Positions 18,711-28,548 of a stretch of DNA of 64,000 bases are shown here, one piece after another. The position numbers and the translations under genes were made by a program. Under the pieces are notes generated by a model. That model made no database searches, was not told the DNA's origin, and worked only from the letters and a program-made list of their open reading frames with translations. The DNA comes from Bacteroidota bacterium (lineage in GTDB: Bacteria > Bacteroidota > Bacteroidia > Bacteroidales > Bacteroidaceae): positions 248,001-312,000 of the forward strand of contig JAFABG010000040.1 of assembly GCA_023426145.1 (NCBI GenBank). Reading direction: 5' to 3'. How positions within the stretch are numbered: position 1 is the first letter of the stretch; each line of letters opens with the position of its first letter.

Positions 18711-19523
18711 ATGAAGACACATCCGATAATAGATTATTCTTATTGCTGGGTGCCGGTACTTGTTGTAGGAGTCATTTTGGTATTTGCTCAGGTAATGATG
18801 TTGAGCATATACACAGATGTCGACTATCTGCCTGCTGTTATAGATAGTATAACGACAATCGGCTGGTTAATGGCATTAGGTTATTTGGCTTGGTTCGTCA
18901 TAGGGGTAGTATCTATCTTTCAAACAGAAGTTATCACTTTTGTTTCTGGACTTCTCATTTGGATAGCTGGAAGTTTTATGGTTAATGACATTCTAACTAG
19001 AATAGTCGGTCTACCATATGTTGCATTTGCATCAACCATTCCTTTTCGTCTGCTATTTGGAATACCAACTTGGGCCGTTATCATACTTTGGTATCGTTTG
19101 ACGGTGGCTAAAGAAGATGTTTTAAATCAAGAACTAGAGAAAGAATTGATAATGCATCAACCCATCAGTCAGTGCGATGAACCTCAGATTGAACAAATAG
19201 ACCGTATAACAGTGAAAGATGGTTCGAAAATTCATTTGATTAAAACGGCTGAATTACATTACATTCAGGCATGTGGAGATTATGTTATGCTGATTACTCC
19301 TTCTGGAGAATATTTGAAGGAACAAACGATGAAATATTTTGAGACTCATTTGCCTTCCGACAGTTTTGTTCGGGTTCACCGTTCAACCATAGTCAATGTT
19401 GCGCAAATCTCCCGAGTGGAGCTTTTCGGAAAAGAAACTTATCAGCTTCTGTTGAAAAGTGGGGTTAAGCTCAGAGTGAGTCTTTCGGGATATAGACTTT
19501 TAAAAGAGCGTTTAGGTATATAA
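18711..19523 (+). CDS. Membrane-anchored LytTR-family transcriptional regulator
   Basis: The 270-residue protein has about four transmembrane segments in residues 10-135 (WVPVLVVGVILVFAQVMML, LMALGYLAWFVIGVVSIF, TFVSGLLIWIAGSFMV, TWAVIILWYRL). A linker leads to a C-terminal LytTR DNA-binding domain at about 165-270: RITVKDGSKIHLIKTAELHY, IQACGDYVMLI, FVRVHRSTIVNVAQISRVEL, and SGYRLLKERLGI at the end. There is no receiver domain, so the membrane part or the LiaF-like partner must supply the signal. It is co-transcribed with the LiaF-like gene (3 bp gap). A degraded copy of its last third lies at 32.15 kb. Confidence 0.85.
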   Translation: MKTHPIIDYSYCWVPVLVVGVILVFAQVMMLSIYTDVDYLPAVIDSITTIGWLMALGYLAWFVIGVVSIFQTEVITFVSGLLIWIAGSFMVNDILTRIVGLPYVAFASTIPFRLLFGIPTWAVIILWYRLTVAKEDVLNQELEKELIMHQPISQCDEPQIEQIDRITVKDGSKIHLIKTAELHYIQACGDYVMLITPSGEYLKEQTMKYFETHLPSDSFVRVHRSTIVNVAQISRVELFGKETYQLLLKSGVKLRVSLSGYRLLKERLGI

Positions 19524-19612
19524 ATTGTAAAAAATATAACTAAATTAAAGGTGAAGTGTTGGACAAATTGATGTAATAGATTCTCTGTTTAAAACGATTA
19601 AATATGCAAATT

Positions 19613-19649
19613 AGTTCCCTAAATGTATCATGATAACATTTAGGGAACT
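19613..19649. terminator. Perfect hairpin after the LytTR gene
   Basis: AGTTCCCTAAATGT (19613-19626) and its exact complement (19636-19649) form a 14-bp stem around a 9-nt loop. It lies 90 bp after the LytTR stop. No long T-tract follows, so a terminator is the best reading but not certain. Confidence 0.55.
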
Positions 19650-20134
19650 GTTGTATAAAGTCTACTTTACATGTGATATATAATTTTACTTATGTTGTTT
19701 TTCTCCTCCTTTTCCACTAAAAATTACCCTACTTTCATCTCCTGTTTTTTCATTTTTGCAAGAAATTAAATACGATTTTTTTATTTTAATGTTAATGTTA
19801 AATCAAATATCTTAGAGAATGAAAAACAGGTTCTATCCTACCTAATTCAAATGTTTCAAGTAAATCCAACTTTTTTAATTCAATAAAAAGGATTGGATTG
19901 TGATCGTTTTATGATCTTATTGCATAATTTTTCCTAATAATTATGAGTCCCGGAAAAACATGAAGAAATCACTTCATTAGAACTGTATTCCATATTTGTA
20001 ATTAAATATATTTTTTTAGGGTTTTGCTTTGCGACTCAATATTATGCATTTCTATAAAGTTAACCATTAAAAGACTATTCTGTTGTTATGAGTAGAGTAG
20101 TAATTTACTTTTTTAATTTAATAAACTAATATTT
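19650..20134 (+). promoter_or_regulatory. Long AT-rich leader/promoter region of cassette 2
   Basis: This 485-bp stretch has no credible gene and must hold the promoter of the cassette 2 operon. The nearest -7 matches are CATATTTG at 19991-19998 and TAATTTTT at 19925-19932, both 7 of 8. Neither has a CAAAWWTTAC box 23 bp upstream, unlike the promoters of the PL1 pair, SusC cassette 1, GH95 and GH3. T-rich and A-rich runs are frequent. I see no recognisable riboswitch. Confidence 0.3.
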
Positions 20135-21016
20135 ATGAGACATTTAAAGATTTTTTTAATTTTATTATTTCTCATTTTTTTCTCTTGCTCGCAGCAGGTA
20201 GAAGATGTTAGGGAGTCAATTGAACTTCCTGAAGAGTCCCAAACGTATACTGTTGATGTCAGCTTTAGTCGGGCAAGTCTTGAAACATTTACTGAGCAAG
20301 GTGTTACGGAAATTGGCATCTATGCATATTTAAAGGATTCCATGGTTTACGGAAAGAATTTACCTTTAAATAATGGGAATCTACAAATAGATCTTCCTCT
20401 TGGAGAAAATCTTCAAACTTTTGCAGTGGCGAATGCAGATCATCTGACAGATATTGATAGTCTTTCCACTGTAGCAATATATCAAGATATTTATGCACAG
20501 AAACAGATATATATCTCTAATATTGTAAATCTGACTTCAGACTATTCTACTCCTAACCTTAATTTGGAATTGAAGCGTTTGGTTGGGCAAGCTACATTTC
20601 AGCCGAAAGAAACTGCAGATGAAATTAATTCAATAACCCGGTTTGACCAGTTGAATGTGACTTTCACAAATGTAGGTGTCGCCTATAAAGTAAAAACAGG
20701 TGAATGCATTCAACAGGATATAACAATCAGTGTTGATAAAATAGCAGGTTTTTCCACATCTATTTTTTCGTTTCCAACAATCAATGCTGATTCAAGGACA
20801 TCGATTGATGTAGTTTACTTGAAAAGTGGTGAAGAAATCAACCGTACCATTAGCCCTTTAGATACAGGCATTGCATTTGAGCCTTCCAAGCATTCCATTG
20901 TTTATATGCCTATATTAGACGATTCCTATTTACAGGATTCGTGGAATCCTAGTCGGGCAATAAGAAACATGAATTTGTTGTCCCTGCCATTTGTAATAGA
21001 TGAATCTGAATTTTAA
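20135..21016 (+). CDS. Lipoprotein of unknown function, fimbrillin-like (FimB/Mfa2-type) fold suspected
   Basis: The 293-residue protein has a lipobox at C18 (LIFFSC) followed by SQQVEDVRES. The body has the look of Bacteroidetes fimbrillin-type beta-sandwich lipoproteins: an early VDVSFSRASLETF strand, IGIYAYLKDS, NGNLQIDLPLGENLQTFAVAN, a central LKRLVGQATFQP and later FDQLNVTFTNVGVAYKVKTG. It ends with a PSKHSIVYMPIL strand. I recognise no catalytic motif. It is the first gene of the cassette 2 operon, 11 bp before a second lipoprotein with a related N-terminal part. It may be a cell-surface pectin-binding or scaffold protein. Function is not established. Confidence 0.6.
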   Translation: MRHLKIFLILLFLIFFSCSQQVEDVRESIELPEESQTYTVDVSFSRASLETFTEQGVTEIGIYAYLKDSMVYGKNLPLNNGNLQIDLPLGENLQTFAVANADHLTDIDSLSTVAIYQDIYAQKQIYISNIVNLTSDYSTPNLNLELKRLVGQATFQPKETADEINSITRFDQLNVTFTNVGVAYKVKTGECIQQDITISVDKIAGFSTSIFSFPTINADSRTSIDVVYLKSGEEINRTISPLDTGIAFEPSKHSIVYMPILDDSYLQDSWNPSRAIRNMNLLSLPFVIDESEF

Positions 21017-21027
21017 AAAAGAGTCTT

Positions 21028-22833
21028 ATGAGAAAAAAAATATTATATTCTTTAGTGGGATTAGCGCTTCTGCTAGGTACATATGCTTGCTCTGACAGTG
21101 ATAAATATTCGACTTCAGTCGTAAATCAAATCGAACTATTTTTGGATAATAAGCCATGGGGAGTCAATACTGGACTATCAACGAAACCATTATTTATTTA
21201 TAAAGATAATGGAGAGTACTTTGCTAATTACACTCCACATTATCGTTTCCAGTTACCTAATGGAAAATATAAAATTATTTCAATAACTCAGGCTGATTCA
21301 ATACCTTGTCCGAATAATCTAAATGATATTATTATCCGGCAAGATCCTGCAGCAAAAGTAAAGTATGCTATCTCGGTACCTGTGGAATACAGTTCTCCTT
21401 TTAATGATCCTTTAAGTATTCAGATGTATAACCGTACAGGGGTGATTCGTCTGAAAGCTACTGACAAAAAAGCTGATAAAAGATATTCCACGGTACGTGC
21501 TGTGCTTTCATGTCCCATTTCTGGTTACAAAATATCGGATGCAAAATTTATAGAAACACCAATAGAAATAGTTCGCAATAAAGGGACTAACAGTGGTGGG
21601 GTTAATTATACAGATGACATGGTCTTGTTTGAGACAGAGACAGTAGGAAAAGCGGTCGGTGTTCGTATTGATTATTTAGATCAGAATAACAATGTGATAC
21701 AGTCGAAAACTATTGATGGTACATTCCCGATATTGCCAGATGATACAACACAGGTAGCATTTGCACTTAACAATGCTGACGAGCCGATGATCCAAGATTA
21801 TAAAGTGACAATTGCATCTGAAGGGTGGAATGAAGAAGATATTAATCCTGAAGCTCCAGTGAAAATACCTAACGGATATAGATACGTAAATCCTGAAGAG
21901 AATCTTGAACAGATATGTACTGCAATGATGGCAGATGCGACTATAACCGAAGTAAAACTATTTCTGAAAGCAGGTGGAAATTATAAGCTTGGAAGACAAT
22001 CTGATTTTGGGAAGAATCTTTATATTGTTGGTCAGAAACCAGCTGAGGGACAAGAACTGGCTTATATGGAAATGGGAAATATGAGTATGTCTAGTGGTGA
22101 TAATAAGATTGATGCTGTTCATTTTGAAAATTTGAATATAAAAACAACTGATTCAGATTTCTTCAAGTTTAAGAATCAATTTTTCCATGTGAAAGAAATC
22201 TCTTTAAAGGGTTGCAATGTGAGTGATTTGCGACGCACTATGTGGTATCAAGAAGTAAATGCTAAACTTGCTCAGACTGTTGACAACCTGATAATTGATG
22301 ACTGTCGTTTCTTTGGCTTAAATTCAGGAAGTAGCGGATTGTTTGGATTGTCTACTAAACAAGATGCTCCAATTTACAATATTGTATTTAGAAATTCAAC
22401 ATTCCATGCAAATAATCTAACTAAAGCATTGATAACAGGATTGAGTTCTATGACTGGTGATTTAAGTGTAACGATAGAAAATTGCACATTTATTGGAATG
22501 GCTCCTATAGGTATGATATTCTTTGATCTATCGCCAAAGAATACCAGCAGTTTCACATTGACAGTGAAAAATAACTTATTCAGTGGTATATCTGGAGATA
22601 ATAGTGGTACTTGGTTTAATTTGAGAAATGTAACAAGCAGGATATTCACCGATAATTATCATACACAAGGCTTCATTATGAATACTTGGGGGGTGAACAA
22701 TAATGAACTTCCATCTGAAACAACCTCAATGAATGCACTTTTCACAGACGTTGATGGGATAGACTTTACCATAAAAGACAAGAGTTCTGAAGTATATCTC
22801 AAGGGAATCGGTGACCCACATTGGATTAAATAA
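21028..22833 (+). CDS. Surface lipoprotein: fimbrillin-like N-terminus plus beta-helix (DUF4957/DUF5123-type)
   Basis: The 601-residue protein has a lipobox at C21 (LGTYAC) followed by SDSDK. Residues about 30-270 contain beta-sandwich segments similar in style to the preceding lipoprotein (NRTGVIRLKATDKKADKRY, VAFALNNADEPMIQDYKVTI), in place of the FN3-like modules of its relatives. Residues about 285-600 are a right-handed beta-helix (YIVGQKPAEGQELAYMEMG, FRNSTFHANNL, IENCTFIGMAP) ending in KGIGDPHWIK, the shared G-D-x-(R/H)-W terminus. It lies between the fimbrillin-like lipoprotein and the BACON-PL1 gene, with 11- and 14-bp gaps, so all are one operon. A role in surface binding of homogalacturonan is inferred. 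Confidence 0.75.
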   Translation: MRKKILYSLVGLALLLGTYACSDSDKYSTSVVNQIELFLDNKPWGVNTGLSTKPLFIYKDNGEYFANYTPHYRFQLPNGKYKIISITQADSIPCPNNLNDIIIRQDPAAKVKYAISVPVEYSSPFNDPLSIQMYNRTGVIRLKATDKKADKRYSTVRAVLSCPISGYKISDAKFIETPIEIVRNKGTNSGGVNYTDDMVLFETETVGKAVGVRIDYLDQNNNVIQSKTIDGTFPILPDDTTQVAFALNNADEPMIQDYKVTIASEGWNEEDINPEAPVKIPNGYRYVNPEENLEQICTAMMADATITEVKLFLKAGGNYKLGRQSDFGKNLYIVGQKPAEGQELAYMEMGNMSMSSGDNKIDAVHFENLNIKTTDSDFFKFKNQFFHVKEISLKGCNVSDLRRTMWYQEVNAKLAQTVDNLIIDDCRFFGLNSGSSGLFGLSTKQDAPIYNIVFRNSTFHANNLTKALITGLSSMTGDLSVTIENCTFIGMAPIGMIFFDLSPKNTSSFTLTVKNNLFSGISGDNSGTWFNLRNVTSRIFTDNYHTQGFIMNTWGVNNNELPSETTSMNALFTDVDGIDFTIKDKSSEVYLKGIGDPHWIK

Positions 22834-22847
22834 TTATCAAAGTATAA

Positions 22848-25268
22848 ATGAATAATAATGATATAAATATGAGATCATTTCTAATCATATTATTAGTAGT
22901 ATTGTTTGGGGCTTGTAGCTCTGATGATGAAAAGAATGAAGCGGTATTAACCCAGAAATTGGAAGTATCTAAGAATGATGTGAAAGTTAATAATGTAGGG
23001 GGATCATTTACAATTAATGTTTCTGCAACCGGTGATTGGACTGCAGAAGTAGTCGGAAGTAATACTAGTTGGCTGACTCTTTCGAAAACGAGTGGTAGCG
23101 GAAACGGTGATCTTCGTTTATTCTTTACTGACAATACGGATGACATGAAACGTGAAGGCAAGATTAAGCTTACATTGTTAAATTTTGATTCAGTCCGCGA
23201 GCAGGAAATCTCTATTGAACAGCTTGGTACAGACCCTGATATTCTATTAGATTATCCAACAGACAAGATAAGTTATGAGGGTGGTGAACTAGTAGTGACG
23301 GTCGTGTCTAACGTGGATTGGGAAACATCTATTGCAGATGAATGTACTTGGATTAAAAGAGTGGAAAATCCCAATACCAAAGCTATAACTACTACCCAAT
23401 GTAAATTTATGATTGATCCCAACTTCGATGTAGAAAGAAGGGGGGAGATTATTTTCAGAACAGTAGGTGATTATGTGTTAAGCAAAACAGTAAACCTGAC
23501 TCAAGAAATGTCTAACGCTTTTTTGAATCTGGAATATAAAGAATATGCGTTGCCTTATCACTATCGTAAACTGACTATTCCAGTTGATTTGGGAAGCAGA
23601 GAGAATGCTAGGTATAATATTGATATTGATAATGATTTCATTAGTTGGAATAAGGAAGAGTCAACTTCTTCTCTGATAGTATTGGATATTGCTGATAATG
23701 ACCAATCAGATCTACCACGAACAGCTAATATAAAAGTAAGAAATGCAGCTTTGGAAGAAACGGTGAAAGTGCTTCAATATGGAAAACCGAATATGAGGAT
23801 TGGGGATGATATGAATACTTTGTTAGCTTTTCCAGGAGCAGAAGGGTTTGGACGTATCACTACTGGTGGTCGAGGAGGAAAAGTGTATCATGTAACTACA
23901 TTAGAGGACGGGGATCAAGAAGGAACATTGCGCTATGCAGTTAATCAGCGTGATACTCGTACAATAGTTTTTGATGTGGCAGGTACTATTTTCTTGAAAA
24001 GTGATTTGAAGATAAGCCGTGGAAATCTGACAATTGCTGGACAGACGGCTCCAGAAGAGGGTATTTGTATTGCCACTTATCCAGTAATACTTGCAGCAGA
24101 TAATATCATCTTGCGTTATGTGCGGTTTCGTGTAGGCAATGAAAGTGGTGGTGAACCAGATGGATTAGGAGGAATGGAGAATACAAATATAATTGTTGAC
24201 CATTGTTCAGTCAGTTGGAGTGTTGACGAATGCTTATCTGTATATGGCGGTGAAAACCTCACTATTCAGTGGTGTATTGCTTCTGAAAGTCTTCGCACTG
24301 CTGGACATGGTAAAGGTAAACACGGGTATGGTGGGAACTGGGGAGGAACCAATGTCTCTTATCATCATAACTTGTTGGCCCACCATGATAGTCGTGTACC
24401 TCGTCTTGGCCCTCGTCCGAAGACTCAAGAGAACGAATACATGGATATGCGCAATAATGTTTTCTATAATTGGGCCGGAAACGGATGCTATGGTGGTGAA
24501 GGAATGAATGTAAATATCGTGAATAACTATTATAAGCCAGGACCTGCTACTCCCAAAAATAAGTATGTGAATTATCGTATTGCTGGAATAGGTGTCAGAA
24601 CTTATGATTATTGCCATAATGAAGATGGTACTACTAATGTATGGTATCCAATGATGCATAAATGGGGGACATTTTTTGTTGAAGGAAATGTTATAGAAGG
24701 AAATACTGAAGTGACTGCAGATAATTGGACAAAAGGAATTTATGAACAAATTGACAACTCAAAATGTGATAATACCTTTACAGATGAGGTTAAAGTGGCT
24801 ATGCATAGGACGACTCCATTGGCTACTGGTCTGGTTACGACTCACACGGCAAAACAAGCATTTGATCTTGTTGTCGGATATGCGGGATGCTCCAAACGAC
24901 GTGATATTATTGATGACCGAATTGCTCAAGAAACCCGGACTGGAACAGCTACATATATTGGCACTATGACTGAAAATGCAGCAGATGCACCGGGGTTGAT
25001 CGATCTTCCGAATGATGTAAAACCTGTAGGTGCAGCGAGTGCCTGGCCTGAACTCGGAGGCAATAATCTGTCACCCGACCTTTTAAAAGATTCAGATAGA
25101 GATGGAATTCCTGATATTTGGGAGGTTGCATACGGATTGGATAAAGAGAACGCCAGTGATGCTACCGCCTATACTCTAGACTCCCGTTATTCGAACTTGG
25201 AAGTATATCTCCAGAACCTTGTTCAGCATATTGTATATGCTCAAAATCAGGGAGGGATAATCAAATAA
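22848..25268 (+). CDS. BACON-domain pectate lyase (PL1), surface lipoprotein
   Basis: The 806-residue protein has a lipobox at C23 (VLFGAC) followed by SSDDEK. The true start may be the Met at residue 8 (22869), which gives a more usual signal peptide. Residues about 35-315 hold at least two, perhaps three, BACON-type modules (NVGGSFTINVSATGDWTAEV with SWLTLSKTSGSGNG; EGGELVVTVVSNVDWETSI). The PL1 helix starts at about 325 (LAFPGAEGFGRITTGGRGG) and contains DHCSVSWSVDECLSVYGG, HHNLLAHHDSRVPRLGPRPK with the catalytic-Arg region, and a C-terminal DSDRDGIPDIWEVAYGLD calcium loop. It is larger than the cassette 1 lyases because of the BACON modules, which probably bind carbohydrate or act as spacers. 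It likely works on the outer surface. Confidence 0.9.
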   Translation: MNNNDINMRSFLIILLVVLFGACSSDDEKNEAVLTQKLEVSKNDVKVNNVGGSFTINVSATGDWTAEVVGSNTSWLTLSKTSGSGNGDLRLFFTDNTDDMKREGKIKLTLLNFDSVREQEISIEQLGTDPDILLDYPTDKISYEGGELVVTVVSNVDWETSIADECTWIKRVENPNTKAITTTQCKFMIDPNFDVERRGEIIFRTVGDYVLSKTVNLTQEMSNAFLNLEYKEYALPYHYRKLTIPVDLGSRENARYNIDIDNDFISWNKEESTSSLIVLDIADNDQSDLPRTANIKVRNAALEETVKVLQYGKPNMRIGDDMNTLLAFPGAEGFGRITTGGRGGKVYHVTTLEDGDQEGTLRYAVNQRDTRTIVFDVAGTIFLKSDLKISRGNLTIAGQTAPEEGICIATYPVILAADNIILRYVRFRVGNESGGEPDGLGGMENTNIIVDHCSVSWSVDECLSVYGGENLTIQWCIASESLRTAGHGKGKHGYGGNWGGTNVSYHHNLLAHHDSRVPRLGPRPKTQENEYMDMRNNVFYNWAGNGCYGGEGMNVNIVNNYYKPGPATPKNKYVNYRIAGIGVRTYDYCHNEDGTTNVWYPMMHKWGTFFVEGNVIEGNTEVTADNWTKGIYEQIDNSKCDNTFTDEVKVAMHRTTPLATGLVTTHTAKQAFDLVVGYAGCSKRRDIIDDRIAQETRTGTATYIGTMTENAADAPGLIDLPNDVKPVGAASAWPELGGNNLSPDLLKDSDRDGIPDIWEVAYGLDKENASDATAYTLDSRYSNLEVYLQNLVQHIVYAQNQGGIIK

Positions 25269-25314
25269 TATAGAAGTGACATCTTTGATAAGAAACTAAA
25301 AAAATAATACCATA

Positions 25315-28300
25315 ATGAATAAACTAATTATAAGTATATTCACCCTATTATTGGTAGCGGTCAGTGGTTTAGCACAGACCGTAACCGGTATGGTGACAGA
25401 TAACTACGGACCGGTTATTGGTGCTGCAGTGTTGGTGCAAGGCACAAAAATAGGTACTACAACCGATATGGATGGAAATTTTAAACTGACCAATGTGCCT
25501 GATGTGAATAAGGCAGTGTTAACTATCCGTTATGTCGGAATGAATGAGGTGAATGAACCGTTGAATGGACGTACTTCAGGAATTCATATTCAGATGACGG
25601 AAGCGGTCGGACAATTGGATGACGTTGTCGTGATAGGATATGGAACTCAGAAAAGGGCTAATCTGACAGGGTCGGTGTCAAGTGTATCGGGCAAAGTTCT
25701 TGAAAAAGTACCGACTGCTTCTGTTGCGGAGGCAATAGTTGGTAAATTGCCGGGAGTGCAGGTTACCGCAGTAGATGGTTCACCGGATGCCGAAATTAAA
25801 ATCTTAGTTCGTGGTGGAGGATCTATCACACAGGATAATAGTCCGCTGATTTTAGTAGATGGATTTGAAGTGGGTAGTTTAAACGATATTCCACCGACAG
25901 ATGTTGAATCAATCGATGTTTTGAAAGATGCTGCTTCTACAGCTGTTTATGGTGCTCGTGGTGCTAATGGTGTGATTTTGGTGACTACTAAACAAGCTAA
26001 AGAAGGGCGTGTATCTATCAATTTAAATACTTACTTACAGACAAGCACATTATCAAGTAAACAGGATGTTATGGATCCTTATGAATATGTTTTGATGCAA
26101 TATGAAAATGCGCGTCAAAAGAATTCTGTACCTAACGATTTTTTTAATAAGTATGGACAAGCATACGAATTTTACATTTATCAGGGAGATAAAGGTACAG
26201 ACTGGCAAGATGAAATATTTGGAACGAATCCAGTATCTAAATATGTAGATCTTAGCATCAATGGTGGCACAGAGAAAACGAAGTATAAAGTTGCGTTTAT
26301 TCATCAGAATCGTCCTAGTGTAATGATGGGGAATGGGTTGAAACAGAATAATCTGAATGTGAGTTTGAATACTAAACTCTTTAAATTTCTGACATTTGAG
26401 TATCGTACCCGTTTGTTACATAAGGAAGTAGATGGCTCAGGCACAGATGGGGTGAGCCTTTTAGATGCACTTCGTCAGGCACCTACTGAAGGACTGGATG
26501 AATATATGACATTGCCCGAAGATAATACATATTATGATCCTGACTTATTAGATGAGATAACCCGCTTTAATCCTAAAGAAGAATCTGAAAAGAATTTTAA
26601 GAAAAGGATAAATAAGTCTCTGAATACAATTGGTGCTTTGACTTGGAATATAATGAAAGGAATGACTTTTCGTACGGAATTCGGATTTGAAAATAATACT
26701 GAAGAGTCTCGACGCTTTTGGGGCATTGGTACAACTAATGCTAAAAATAATAATGACCAGCCAATGGCTGAGTGGAGTCTGTCTCAAGGTTCTAAATGGC
26801 AAATATCTAATGTATTTAACTACAACTTTATGTTGGATGATAAGCATGATATTCAATTGATGGTAGGGCAAGAAATGAAGAATTCTCAATCAAATCGCAA
26901 GACCTATACCACTCGTTACTTTCCAGTGAATACAACTGCTGAAAAGGCATTTGATAACTTATCTTTGGGTACTCCTTACCAAAACACATCTTCTGCTGGG
27001 TCGCCTACAAGGATTTCCTCATTTTTTGGTCGTGCTTATTATGGATATAAGGATAAATATCTCGCTACAGTGACTCTGCGTGCTGATGGTTCATCAAAAT
27101 TTGCTTCAGGCAATCGTTGGGGATTTTTCCCAGCAGCAGCTGTAGCATGGCGTATGTCTAATGAGGATTTTTTGAAAGAAAGTGAAGTAGTCTCAAATCT
27201 TAAATTGAGACTAAGTTATGGTGCTTCAGGAAATGACCGTATTTCTTCTGATATTTATCAGAAATTGTATGGTATTAGTAGCAACCGCCCGGCAGGTTGG
27301 GAGGAAACAAGCCGATACTATTATCAATTTTATAACACTAAAGAATTATATAATCCGAATGTAAAATGGGAGACTACTATTACTCGCAACCTTGCTGTTG
27401 ACTTTGGCTTTTTTAGAGAACGTTTAAGTGGAACTTTGGAATTTTATTGGAATACGGTGAAAGATTTACTCCTTTCTTCAACTATTCCTGGTTATACCGG
27501 TTACACACGTCTTATGGAAAATGTGGGGCAAACTTCAAACCGAGGTATAGAATTGTCTCTTACTGGTTATATTATTGATCATAAGGATTTTACTTTGAAT
27601 GCCACTTTTAATATTGGTCGTAATAAGAATAAGATTGATAAGCTAGCTAGTGGCGAAAAGGAAATGGTGCTTTCTTCTGGTTGGGCAGGCACTCAGCTCT
27701 TGAATTCAGATGATTATCGTGCTTATGTAGGGGGAACTACCGGTTTGATCTATGGATTTGTTAATGACGGTTTTTATACAGTAGACGATTTCAAACCATT
27801 TGACTCAAAATCCAGAACATGGACATTGAAAGATGGGATTGTAAACTCTAGTCCATTATCTGGTGATCCGCGTCCTGGTAATGCCAAATTTAAAAAACTG
27901 ACTCCGGTCAATGAAAATAGTGCAAATCCGTATATGTTGACTGACGACGATCGTACAGTGATCGGTAATACAACTCCGAAGTTTTCTGGAGGATTTGGAT
28001 TAAATGCCACATTTAAAGGTTTTGATATAAGTGCGTTCTTTAATTTTATGTATGATTTCGATGTGTTCAATGCCAATAAAGTAATGATGACTACATGGGC
28101 AAGCAATAACTTTAATAATTTTAGTATGGATGTATCTTCAGCGAAGCGTTGGCGCAACTTTGATGATATGGGTAATGAAATTCGCTACAGTCCTGAAATC
28201 TTAGCAGAGTTTAATAAGAATGCAACGATGTGGAATCCGACATCTATTGGGCGTCCCATTGCTATGTCGTATGCTGTGGAAGATGGTTCTTTTCTGCGGC

Positions 28301-28524
28301 TTAATACGGCTACTATCGGTTATACCCTACCACGTATATGGACCAATAAAGTTGGTTTGAACAGAGTACGTTTCTATCTATCCGGGTACAATCTGTTTAC
28401 GATAACTGGATACAGCGGTTATGATCCGGAGGTAGATATTGCTACCGGGTTAACACCGAATATTGATAATAATAGATATCCGAGAAGTCGTACATACACA
28501 TTCGGTGCACAATTGACTTTTTAA
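25315..28524 (+). CDS. SusC-family TonB-dependent oligosaccharide transporter, cassette 2
   Basis: The 1069-residue protein has signal peptide MNKLIISIFTLLLVAVSGLA. A CarboxypepD_reg-like domain follows at about 22-95 (VTGMVTDNYGPVIGAAVLVQG), then the TonB-box region (LDDVVVIGYGTQKRANLTGS) and a plug with VLKDAASTAVYGARGANGV. The barrel ends in TFGAQLTF. The family architecture is intact and full length. It imports pectic oligosaccharides together with the SusD encoded 24 bp downstream. It lies 46 bp after the BACON-PL1 lyase, which suggests lyase products are its cargo. There is no STN domain. Confidence 0.95.
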   Translation: MNKLIISIFTLLLVAVSGLAQTVTGMVTDNYGPVIGAAVLVQGTKIGTTTDMDGNFKLTNVPDVNKAVLTIRYVGMNEVNEPLNGRTSGIHIQMTEAVGQLDDVVVIGYGTQKRANLTGSVSSVSGKVLEKVPTASVAEAIVGKLPGVQVTAVDGSPDAEIKILVRGGGSITQDNSPLILVDGFEVGSLNDIPPTDVESIDVLKDAASTAVYGARGANGVILVTTKQAKEGRVSINLNTYLQTSTLSSKQDVMDPYEYVLMQYENARQKNSVPNDFFNKYGQAYEFYIYQGDKGTDWQDEIFGTNPVSKYVDLSINGGTEKTKYKVAFIHQNRPSVMMGNGLKQNNLNVSLNTKLFKFLTFEYRTRLLHKEVDGSGTDGVSLLDALRQAPTEGLDEYMTLPEDNTYYDPDLLDEITRFNPKEESEKNFKKRINKSLNTIGALTWNIMKGMTFRTEFGFENNTEESRRFWGIGTTNAKNNNDQPMAEWSLSQGSKWQISNVFNYNFMLDDKHDIQLMVGQEMKNSQSNRKTYTTRYFPVNTTAEKAFDNLSLGTPYQNTSSAGSPTRISSFFGRAYYGYKDKYLATVTLRADGSSKFASGNRWGFFPAAAVAWRMSNEDFLKESEVVSNLKLRLSYGASGNDRISSDIYQKLYGISSNRPAGWEETSRYYYQFYNTKELYNPNVKWETTITRNLAVDFGFFRERLSGTLEFYWNTVKDLLLSSTIPGYTGYTRLMENVGQTSNRGIELSLTGYIIDHKDFTLNATFNIGRNKNKIDKLASGEKEMVLSSGWAGTQLLNSDDYRAYVGGTTGLIYGFVNDGFYTVDDFKPFDSKSRTWTLKDGIVNSSPLSGDPRPGNAKFKKLTPVNENSANPYMLTDDDRTVIGNTTPKFSGGFGLNATFKGFDISAFFNFMYDFDVFNANKVMMTTWASNNFNNFSMDVSSAKRWRNFDDMGNEIRYSPEILAEFNKNATMWNPTSIGRPIAMSYAVEDGSFLRLNTATIGYTLPRIWTNKVGLNRVRFYLSGYNLFTITGYSGYDPEVDIATGLTPNIDNNRYPRSRTYTFGAQLTF

Positions 28525-28548
28525 AAAAACAACTTAAATGAAAGAACT

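Noticed and set aside
24234..24749. 171-codon open frame on the minus strand
   Set aside because: It is antisense to the catalytic part of the BACON-PL1 lyase and consists of Ile/Ser/His-rich low-complexity sequence.
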